64,000 nt of DNA from Plenodomus lindquistii (taxonomy: Eukaryota > Ascomycota > Dothideomycetes > Pleosporales > Leptosphaeriaceae). The stretch covers positions 62,001 through 126,000 of the forward strand of contig JANUWI010000022.1 in the NCBI GenBank assembly GCA_025504975.1, read 5' to 3'. Each line of letters begins with the position of its first letter. Position 1 is the stretch's first letter. The notes beneath the pieces were generated by a model, which made no database searches, was not told the origin of the DNA, and saw only the letters and a list, made by a program, of their open reading frames with translations. The position numbers and the translations under genes are program-made. Shown here one piece after another: positions 51,480-62,900 of this stretch.

Positions 51480-52140
51480 GTTATTAGTAACTAGTTCTAG
51501 TTTATAGAGAATACTAAAGCTAAATATAGTATTTAGAATAAAAATATCTATAACTTTAATAAAATAGACTTTATAATAGGCGTTATATTAACTAGAGTAG
51601 TTATTATAAATATAAATTATTAAAGGCGTTTAAAATCTATATAATAAAGTAACTAGAAGTATACTATAGAAATCTAGAGTATTAATATAATAGAGTAGGC
51701 TATATTTTTCTTTATTATTTTTACTAGTAAGTATTACTTTTCTATTTAGTATAAAAAGCCTAGCCTACTTTAGAACTAGGCTTTTATAGTCTTTAAAAAT
51801 AGCTAGATAGATAATAAACTTAGTCTAGACTAGTTAAAGCACTTTAATAAATATATAAAAAAGCGTACTATTAGTATAGTATATTTATTTATAGTTACTA
51901 GTTATAAAAGCTATAATTTACTTAAATTTTACTAGTACTATAAAAAATATAAAATTATAACTTTTTATATACTTTTTTACTTATTATACTTTCTATAGCT
52001 ATTTAACGTTAGTTATTTTATACCTTTAAAAAAGCGTATAGCTACTAAGCTATAAATCTAATATATAACTAGATTAACTAGATTACTAAAATTAAGTTTT
52101 TACTATATATTATTACTACTTTTAATAGTAGTATTATTTA
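51480..52140 (+). pseudogene. Fot1/pogo transposase remnant (copy E3, most legible of family 2)
   Basis: At 51543-51572 the frame reads N-I-Y-N-F-N-K-I-D-F, then I-I-G-V-I, the IYNFDETGFxxGVI block. At 51831-51872 it reads *-L-K-H-F-N-K-Y-I-K-K-R-T-I (family: WLKHFDKxTKxRTxG). It is followed by Y-L-F-I-V-T-S-Y-K-S-Y-N (YRLLIxDGHESHN, the second catalytic Asp) and near 51950-52010 by a K-I-I-T-F-Y-I-L-F-Y pattern (IITLCMPPHSSHLLQPLDV). The order and spacing are those of DDE_1 transposases of the pogo/Fot1 group. Asp, Gly, Pro, His and Gln codons are the ones changed, as CpA/TpG-directed mutation would do. Confidence 0.8.
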
Positions 52141-54046
52141 AAGTAATATCTAAAAAGGCTTTTAAAGCGTAAGCTTAGTTCTTTTTAATTTAAAAGTAAT
52201 AATATCTAGCTTTATTATTTAACTATATACACTATTACTCTCTATTATTAATAATAAGCTCTAGTACTTCTAGACTCTAAGTAATAGTTTATAATTTAGG
52301 TTATAATTAAAGTTTTTAAAAAAAATATTTTAAAAATATATAGGTAGCTTACTAAATACTATAGTTAATATATTTAAAAAGTTTATTAAAAATATAGTAT
52401 TAATAGCGTACTAGATAGTATTAATATATAATAAAATTAATAAAGTTTAAATAATAAATAAAGCTACTACGTAATATAAATTATATAAAACAAAGTAGGT
52501 ATAAAAAAAATACCTTTAATAATAAAAAAAGGCCTATATTTAATAACTTTAAAAGAGTTTATAGCGCGTAGTAATAGAAAAAGGCGTTAAAAGAAATATA
52601 CGCTAAAAAAAGTAAATTTATATAATAATACTATAAATAGAATAATAAAAGTAGATATAATATACATATATATAAATAGAAAGTAAAAAGTATTTCTAAA
52701 TAGATTAGTTTACTATAATTTCTATATACTATTATTATTAGTTATATACTACTATTAAAAAGGTATATTTTAGTATAATTTTAGTAAAGCCTAGCTACTT
52801 ATTTATACTAGCTATTTACTTATAGAGTATATTATAGCTAAAGTATTACTATTTAAAATATAAAGTTATTTAAGTTTTAGTAATAAAACTAGTTTAGAAT
52901 TAGATTTTAATACTTAATAAAATTAGCTATTATTATAAATAGACTATAATTAAAAAAGGTTCTAAATTAATAATATAAATAACTTACTAAGTAGTAAATA
53001 TAATAAAGAAAAAGTATAAAGTTTAGTAGATATAGAGTAATATAAAAATAAGCTTATATAGCTAGGTAAATTTAATATAGGAAATTTAAAATAGTAATAG
53101 TAATATAAAAATTATAATATTTTAAATTAAATATTATTTATAATAAAGTGTAGCTAGTAAAATAATAATTAAAATAAGTTATATAATAGTAAAATAAATT
53201 TATAACTATTAAACTATTATATCTATAGAAACTATTAATATAGTATAAACTATATAGTAAAGTTTAACTTTATAGAATTATTATAAATTTATAGACTATA
53301 AAAATAGTATTTATATTTCTAAATTTTATAAAAAATTTATTAGTATTTTAAAAGTTTAAATATATATAGTAAAACTATAGTTACTTTTAAAGTATAAAAT
53401 AATTTTTTTAATAGATAACTACTATATAAAATCTACTATATATTAGTATTTCTATTATTACTTCTATTTAAATTTTTTAATTAACTATTAAAAGTAATAG
53501 AGATATTATACTATTACTAATAAAAAGTACTTAAGCTAATATAAAAAAAACTATATAACTTTTACTATATATTAATAATTTATATAGATAAATACTAATT
53601 AAAACTTATAATAAATTATAATAAAGCTATATAAAAACCTATAGTATATATTACTAGAGATAGATCTATTTCTATTTATCTATTAAAAAACAAAAATAGT
53701 ACTAGTAGTTATAAATTAAAAACTATAATTATAAAATTACTAAAGTATAAATAATTATAAATTAAAAATAGTTTTATTAATTAGTATAGTTATATTATTT
53801 TCTATAAAACTATACTAGTAGATATTTTATATATTATACTAAGTTTTTATATTTTTATTTAAAAGAAAATTATATATTTTTCTAGTAGGTTAGATTTTAT
53901 ATAAACTATAGCTAAAGCTAGTCTATTATTTTCTTTTAATTTAAATCTAGCTATAACTATATATATATAATTTTATTTTACTAGTAGTTTATAATTTAAA
54001 ATTTTTTTTTTATAAATAGTAGTATAACTTTATAATTTAGGTATAT

Positions 54047-57000
54047 ATAGAAAAGTAGAACTGCGTTAGAAAATAAAGGCTTCTAAAGTAGAAAATAGAG
54101 GCTTATTTAGTAACTTACTGCTTTTATTTAGTCTATACTCTAATTCTATAAATTTAAAGCCTATTTCTTTTACTAATCTACTTTTTTCTCTCTATTATTC
54201 TTTTACGCCTAATATTTTACTGCCTTTTTATTAGACGCTTAGTTTACATCTACTAGGTATTTTATTTTATTTTTTAATTATGTAATTACTATACTACCTA
54301 TCTATTTCTAATTTTTTCTATTTTACTAACTAATTATAATAGCGCTACGTTTGTGCTGTGTACTAGCTTTTTAAAGTTTAAAAAACCTTTTTAGTTTTAC
54401 TAGAATTTTTACTAATCTACTACTTTTACTTTTTCTAGAGTAGTATTATAGAGACTACTACTTTTAATTCTAAAATCGTTTAGTAATAGGTACTAATATC
54501 TTTATCTATTTAAATTTCTAATATAGTATATAGTTTATTATTTTCTATTTACTCTAGAAATTTAATATACATTTCTATATTAAATATATACTACTATAAT
54601 ATTATTAATTATATCTAATAGTAATAAAGCTACTTTAGCCGCTTTAATAGCGTTTTAATAGATTCTATCTAAGTCTATAGAAGTTTAGTAGAACGCTATA
54701 TAGTATAATAGAATTATATAGTTTTATAGTATTAAATAAACTTTAAGCGCCTAAATAATACTACTAACTTAATTCTTTTAAAAAATTACGCTACGTTTAC
54801 TTAGCTATATTATAATTTACTATTAATATATAAATATAGCTGTCTCTAGGTAAACTAGATTATACTATTTATTAGTAAAGTAAATATAGGTCTATATAAC
54901 TATCTATATAGTAATACATTTCTATTTTAATATTACTAATTAAAAAAAGTAGAGAACTACTATAGCTTTTTAGTATACTAAAAGTACTATAGACGCTAGT
55001 TCTATTATATAGCCTAGTACTTTTATATAAAAGCCTAGCTAATAGGCTAAGTATAAATTTAAGTTTTAAAGTAGCTAATAGATTAATACTATAGCTTAGA
55101 ATCCTCTAGATTAGTTTATAAAACGTAAGTAGAATAAACTATATATCTATAAATTCTGTCCAATTCTTATACAGGCTTTAATAAAACTAAAAAGGCGTAT
55201 TCTATAGTAAAATATAGCTTCTAGAACCTATATTACTATTCTTTAAACTTATAAATGTATTAGTAAAATACCTACGCACGTTATTATCTAATAAAATTGA
55301 AAATTTATATAAAAGGTGTAAAGTTAATAAATTTCTATAGTTATATAAACTATCTAGCTAAGCTTTCTAGAAGATTTTTATCTATAATAGAACTAAAAGC
55401 CTAAAATACTATACTATTTAGAATGTCTACGCCTTCTCTTCTATAGTTATACTATAATCTAGCTTTTTTAAGCTATAATAGTAGTAATAATAGTAATTTT
55501 AAATAACTTAACTTTTTAGATAATTTAAGTAGAGACGCAGCGTAGAGTATAGAATTCTATTTTAGTAGTTATTATAATAATTAGCGCTATAGTAATAATA
55601 GCAGCTGTAATAGTAGCCTATTAAATAAAAATAAAAGTAATAATAAAAGTAATAAAAAAAGCTATAATAGAAAATACTATAATTTAAAACAACTAAAATT
55701 TATAGTAAATAGGTGTTTTGTCTTTAAATTATACTTTATACTAAAAATTCTTTAGCTTTTACTCTACTATATATAAAATAGAGTATAAATTTATTAAAGT
55801 ACTATACCTAGCTTATATATTAATATAATAAACGTAGAGATATAGGTTAATATATAATTAGGCTTAAAAAACATCTATAATATTAGAATACTATTATCTA
55901 TTTATAAAGATATTATAAGTAGTAATAATATAGTACTATATTAGATATTATAGCGTTTTTACTATTTAGAACTAGTAAAAGTCTAGAGCAGCTTTTACTA
56001 GCGCTGTATAAATAAGTTATAAACTATATTTACTTTTTAATTTAGAACTAAACTATTACTTTTTATTTTAGAGTTAGTATATATATATGTATTTAGCCTA
56101 AATATAGTTTTAAATATATATTATCTACTAGCCGCTTTATATTATAGGTACACGCTTTAAATTATTTACTACTTCTAATAACTTACTAGGTATATAGATA
56201 AATACTTTCTAACTTTATAAAAGATAATATTACGCTTCTTTTATAATACTATTAAAATTATACTAGTAGTAGTACTTTTTATTATTTTTTTTATCTAGTA
56301 CCTATATATATAAAAGCTATATTTATTTTATATACTAATCTATTAAAGTAATATTCTAAATACTATACTTTAAAAGATATACTTTTAATTAATAACAAGA
56401 CATATATTAGTAATAGTAATATAGAACTAAACTTTAGACTATTATCTAATTATAAATATAATTTTAGTTAGCTATCTATATTATATAAGCTCTATAAAAA
56501 GATTACTATATATAAAGTAACTTTAAGTAAATTACGCGTATCTATTAGCTTCTAATATAAAAAACCTATAAAATAAAATATATAATATTAAATTAAAAAA
56601 GTAGTTATTATAGTAAGCTACTACTATTACTAACTATAATAATATAACTTTTATTTTAACTTTATTAATATATTACGCTAGGCGCTTTTAGTATTTTATA
56701 AAAAGAAATATTATATTATACTATTACTAATAATAAAAAGCTATAAATAATATAACTATTAGAAATAGATATATTTTATTTACCTATTTTCTAAATTTAC
56801 GCGAATTTTCTAGCTAATATAAGCTTCTAGAGTAAAAACGCTATTACTAGTAGTAGTCTAGAAGAGAATAGCTAGTTTACCTATATAGAATATAATATGC
56901 TTTAATTATTATAGCTTAGATATATTATAGAAAGCTAGTATCTATATTTATTTACTTTTATACCTTTTCTAGACTTGTTAAAGTTCTACGCTATATTATA

Positions 57001-58000
57001 AATAGCTTCTAGAGAATTTATTCTATCTAGTATAAAAATTTTACTTAGAGTTTTATTATATAGTATAGCTAACGCATATCTTTAATAGAATAAATAGAAG
57101 AATATAAATAGTTTATTTAACACGTTTCTTCTACTTTAAATAATAAATAGTTCTAAAAAGCGTAGATAGTATATAAAGTAATAAGCATAGGTAGTAATAC
57201 TAATATAAATACCTAAACTTTATATAGAAAGTGTGTTTTATTACTTAGATAAAAGCATACTATAATTACGCTATTAATAAAGTTATAACTATTAATTTTA
57301 AATAGTATTAGTATAATAAAAAGGTTTATATCTAATATTACTTACTATTTAATATTACTATAGTAGTAGTTTTAAAATAGTATAAATAGGCTAAAGTTTA
57401 ATATATTAATATATTAGAATTTTATTTCTAATTACGCTATAAGCTTGTAGTTAGTATAGAATATAAATTATCTACTAGAAGTTAACTTTATATAAAGATG
57501 TAATATAGCCTATAAAGTATAGAAAGTAGCTAAAAAGGAATTTATATAATATACCTACTATAACTTGTCTATAATATATAAACTATATTCTATTTTACAA
57601 GATATATATAGAATATTTAAGTAAAAAAGTTTTATAATTTTAAAGCAATTCTAATATAAAAACAGTATCTATATAAGCCTAGAATATATTATAAAACTAC
57701 TAGACTTATAAACTAAATAAAGTTAATACTATCTATTTAGATACTATTACTTTATTTTTATTATTCTAACTACTTAGATATCTATAATACGTAAAAAAAC
57801 CTTATAATAATAGTTTATAATCTATATAAAAGTAAGTATAGTATATTTAGTATATAGGGTTTATATATCTACTATATACCTATTATTTATTTACTATTAA
57901 CTTACTATTTACCTATTATTTACCTACTACTTATCTACTATTTACCTACTATTTACTACTTATTTTTAAAGCTATTATTTTATAGTAAGATCTATTTATT
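54047..58000. other. Unassigned RIP-mutated DNA, G+C-richer in places
   Basis: No firm assignment. Around 54340-54365 a pocket keeps several TpG sites (cgtttgtgctgtgtactag). Around 55710 a tgttttgtctttaaa phrase after an AAT/AAA-rich low-complexity run (55625-55670) faintly recalls a Gag linker plus CCHC knuckle, but the remaining knuckle residues are not convincing. Short tacctactatt-like phrases repeat irregularly at 57870-57960. Stops occur in all frames. Confidence 0.4.
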
Positions 58001-61000
58001 AACTTTTTAAAGTAAAATGTTATATTTAAGTTTATTAGCTAGTAATAGATAGCTTGCTATAATTTTAGTAGTAAGTACTACTAATTTATATTTATAAGCT
58101 TAATAGTTAGAAGGCTAGTTCTATATATCTATAACTACTTTATTTTTATACTATACTAACTAAAACCTTTACCTCTAAATATAGTTTAGATATAATTATT
58201 TTTTAGTATATATTTTAAAGTATTATATTACTTATTTATAGATCTTTTTTTATATTTATAACCTATTTTCTATACTTACTAAAAGCTAGAACTTTTTTAA
58301 TCTTTAGATTAGCTACTTTTAAATCTCTACTTAATATTTTATATATAGCCTTACTTTTAATATATATAATTACGTTCTAGTAACTTAGTCTAGCTTAAAA
58401 TGCCTACTAATAGTTATTTTTTCTAAAGTACTATATATTCTAGTAGGCTAGTATATATTATAGATAATAGTTTTAAATGTTTTTTTTTCTCTATTAAAAA
58501 ATACTATATAGGATCTAAATACGTGCTTGCTTACCTACTTTAGAAAAAATCTATATAAAAATATTCTAATTTAATTATAAAATAGACTAAAAGATTAATT
58601 AGAAATAGGTAGTTATTTTTTTATTTTGTATTAGTAGTAATTTAATAAGCAGAAAGGCCCTTTTATTATTAATATACTAAGAATTTATTATAGCACTATA
58701 CTTTCTAAGTAATATACTTTTAATTTAATTTTTTTAAGTATACTATCTAGTACTAGTTTATATTATAGTTAATTAAGTATTTCTAATTATTATTTTTAAT
58801 TTATAAAAAGAATTTAATAGTATCTAGAAAAGTGTTTCTAATGTAGTAATAAGTATTAAAGCATAGAATAAAATTAGAATACTTAGAAAACTATATAAAA
58901 AAACTCTAGATATACTAATATTAAGCTTAATAATATTAATACTATAATAAAACTAAATAGTCTACCTATAAACTAATATTATTATATTAGTAAATAGCTA
59001 TAATAAAACTTATTTTACTTTAGTATAATACTAGGTATAGTATAATACTATATTATACTAATAATTATTTACTACTAACTATTACGCTATACTATTATAG
59101 CAAGCCTAGAATATATTATAAATAGCATATCTAAATAGAATACATTCTAGATAGTATATTCTAGTAAGTGTACTTTAAATAGTATATATTAGAGTATAAT
59201 ATTACTACTTTCTTTCTATTTTTCTATATATAGTGCTTAATAATTACAGTTTTACTTTATATATAATTCTAGTAAATTTTATGCTATAATAGTAATAAGA
59301 ATTACGTAGATCTATTTAATTTAGTATTAAAGTAAAAATTATCTATTCTAAGTAGTACTATTTCTAGTAGTAGTATTATAAATAGGTTTAAATTGTATAT
59401 AACCTATAAATATTAAATAGCTTTATAATATTTAAATTTTAAGTATAGTAGAAATATCTATATAAAAGTTTAGTAACTTAAAAATTTCTATATTTCTAGT
59501 TTATTAGGTAGGCCTCTAGATTCTAGCCTATTTTTTCTATTAAAGTTTATTAGTATACTTTATTATTATAGACATTATAAATACTTTTTAATATCTAAAA
59601 CTACTAATTTTAATAGGCTAAGCGTAATAGTAAATTATTTTTTAACTTAAAAGCTTTAGCTTAATATACTTTATACTAGCGCTATAGATATTAATAGATC
59701 TAGATTATACTAATAGCCTCTAATAAGCTATAATAAAAATACTACTATCTACTCTATCTAAAATAGTAGCTACTATTAAATCTACTAGCTTTTTTAAGTT
59801 TTTAATAGTTATGTCTCTTCTCTATAAAAACGCTTAGTCTAAAATAGTCTACTTTAATAGAAGTACTAATAGATAAGAAAAAACACTTATATAACTATAA
59901 AAAATAGAAGTAGAGAACTATATAAGCATTTCTAGTCTATAGTTTTTTATAGCTAATATTATAAAACTAGTATTTAGCTTTAGAGTAGCTAAAATAGATA
60001 AACTTACTAGAAAAGTTAAAAAAGTTTTTTTTAATATTTAGAATACTAACTAGAGCCTAGCTCTAAATAAGTTTATACTATTTTTTAATAGTATACTAAA
60101 TACTATAGACTTCTATATATCAAATTGCTACTTTCTACGTATTATATTTATTTTCTCTATTTATACTATTAGTAAATAGCTATAAATATACTCTAACTAG
60201 TCTACTATTCTAGAAGATATTATACTAGACTATAGTAGTATAATAGCGTATAGCTATAGTAAAAGTAAGTATATTACTAAATAGCTTTTTTAATATATAT
60301 TAAATATATCTAGTTTTAGTATTATTATTATCTATATAGAATAGATTACTAGTCTAGCTACGTTAAGTACTATATAGTTTAGTTAGTTTATATAAAAGTA
60401 AATTTACTTTATTATTAAAGTAAATAAAAAAACCTACTATTAGTTTATATATATCTAGTTTTTTAACTAGATTCTAGTAGATACGTTTACTAAAAGTATT
60501 ACTACTATAATTTAATATAAATAGAAAAAAGTAGTAATATAGGTTTATAATATAGTATACTCTACGTCTATACTATAGTATTTACTATTAGTAATACTAA
60601 AAGATAGATTTAGCTTAAAAGTAAAAGAAATAAGCCTACTAAAGTAGCTAGATCTATTTAATCTAGAATAGATATAGCTATACAGCTTTTTACGCGTAGT
60701 AGAAAATAGTAAAAAAAGTAATATATTATTTAAAATATAAAATACTTTTTAAATACTACTCTAGCTTCTAGCTATAATAATAAATTAGCTAGATAACTAG
60801 TTCTAAAGCTAGAGTTTAAAAACTATAAATATTAAATCTAGATTATAAAGTAAAAAGCTATAGTAAAAAATAATTTAAAGTCTATTTTATATTATAACTA
60901 TAAAAAGTATTCTACTATCTTTAATATTTATTTTAGAATACTATCTATTTTTTTAAAGCTTATATTAGTTCTATAACTGTACTTTTAGTACTAATAATTT

Positions 61001-62900
61001 ATCTAAAAATAGGTTTTTAAAAACTTTATTTACTATTAGTATATATTCTAAAACTATACTAGTTTTAAAATATAGTATATTATTTTTTAGTTACGCTGTA
61101 ATATATTTTAAAATAATATATATTTTAGAATATAGTCTATTATAAAGTTATAGCCTATTCTAGAATTATATACAATCTAGGCTTATAATATTATAGTAGA
61201 TATACTATAATAAAACTATATCTATTCTAGAATACTAGCTCTATATAGAATATATATATCTCTAAGTTTTTATAAAGTAGATAATAAAAGTATTCTAGGT
61301 ATACTTTAGCTAATAAAAAGGCCTATATTAAAGCTTACTTAGTTTTATAACAAGCTATAATTATACCTAGCTATAGTAATAAAAAAGGTGCTAGAAATAG
61401 ACTTTTCTTTTAAAAATATACTACTAATACATATAGTTTAACTCTTTTTCTATAAACGTTTTTATATCTAGCGTAATAGGCTTATATATTATACTTCTAT
61501 TCTATAGTAGATACACTAAAATATATATATATAATAAATCTAAGTTACCTTTTTTATACTAGATATTAAAGTATAAACTATTATCTAATTAAGCTATAGA
61601 TTTTTATCTACTATAATATTTATTTTATAGTTAGATTAATATTAAATACTATATACTATATAGTAAATACTAATCTAGATACTACTATAGAAGTTTAAAC
61701 TCTTAGCTTTTTATTTACTTAAGCTATATTAGGCAGGTAAAAAAAATAGCCTTTATACTATAATAAGTTATTATTAAAGTTAGAAGTAAACGCTCTATAG
61801 ATATTAATCTAGTAATATATACTACTACTATACTACTAGTTATATTAGTTATACTATTTAAAACTACTAAACTACTAGCTAATTTATTTATAAGCGCTTA
61901 ATTAGTATATAGTAGTTTTAGTCTATTAATATTTTTATAATAGACCTTTTTTCTATCTATTAAGTAAAGTATAAAACCTATACTATACTATTAATATTAG
62001 TGCTATTATAAAGGCTAGTTTTATTAGATAGTTACTATTATTATAGATATAGTTTTTTAACTTTTTAACTATTTATAAATAGATAGGTATATATATAGCC
62101 TAGCTAGAACTATACTTTATATTTTTAGACACTTTATAGTAGTATATTATTTCTATAAAGTCTACTACTTTTTATAACCTAAAGGATAAAAGTAGTATTT
62201 TTTATTTTAAAAAGCTTTTTATATTCTTATTAGATATACTAAAGCTTTTCTCTACTATAAATATAGTTTAGGTATATACCTAGATATATAGTAGCTTTAC
62301 TCTAGCTTTACTAATACCTATAAATAAGTATTAAAAAGTCTATTAATATTACTAGACTCTACTAGTATAGTATTGCTTTTTTTAATAGCCTACTCTAACT
62401 CTAGACTAGTTTATACTATAGTAGTATTACTTTACTACTTTACTACTTTCTATTATACCTAGTTTATATTAACTATTAATTTATCTAGCTAGTTTTTTTT
62501 TTATATAAATAGAGTGTACTTAGCTATCTCTACTAGTAGTAATATAGTAGAATAAAAACAATAGTTAACCTTTTTAAAACTATAAAAATAATATATTTAG
62601 ATAGAGTAGCGTAAAAGTAAGTATATAAAAAAAATAGTTATAAATAGTTATAAAGTAATTAAACGTAAACTAGATTTAGTTTAGTAAATAGTAAATAGAA
62701 ATAGCTTAGTAATTAGTATATTTAGATATTATCTATCTATAGTTAATATAATAAAGTATATAATATATAAAGCTGCGTACTATATACTTTATAATATTAA
62801 TATTAAAATAACTTTACTTTTTTAACTTATAATAACTTAATAACTATAGATTAAATTAATAAAGTAGTTAAATTTCTAAATTTATAAAAACTAGAAGTAT
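58001..62900. other. Unassigned RIP-mutated DNA left of element G
   Basis: About 4.9 kb with no readable protein motif and no repeat partner found in the window. It contains many short ctagtagta/tactactag-type direct and inverted words that arise from the base composition. It may include the left terminal repeat of element G, which I could not locate. Confidence 0.4.

Larger units (their letters stand above)
50979..52829 (+). mobile_element. pogo/Fot1-type DNA transposon, family 2, copy E3
   Basis: 1.85 kb, inverted relative to E1 and E2. The left end tactttataagtaactaggt and the right end (read inward tactctataagtaaatagct) are the family terminal repeats; the right one is identical to the left end of E2. 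The coding strand is the plus strand, and this copy gives the most legible transposase of the family. It carries a perfect 30-bp palindrome (51405-51434) that is imperfect in the sister copies. Confidence 0.85.
50979..54046. repeat. 3-kb inverted duplication, right copy (contains E3)
   Basis: Mirror partner of 25468-28530. The transposon E3 occupies 50979-52829 and the shared 1.2-kb flank 52830-54046. Past 54046 the sequence is unlike the DNA left of 25468. Identity is highest in the flank and the adjoining end of the transposon and lower toward 50979. Confidence 0.9.

Noticed and set aside
55690..55740. Copia Gag zinc knuckle (CFV phrase)
   Set aside because: Only one Cys-Phe-Val phrase is legible; the second Cys, the His and the last Cys cannot be placed with confidence.
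57870..57960. Tandem repeat array of tacctactattta-like units
   Set aside because: Units vary in length and sequence, so no consistent period can be defined.
60200..60700. LINE (Tad1-type) reverse transcriptase
   Set aside because: No YxDD or surrounding LINE motifs could be read on either strand.
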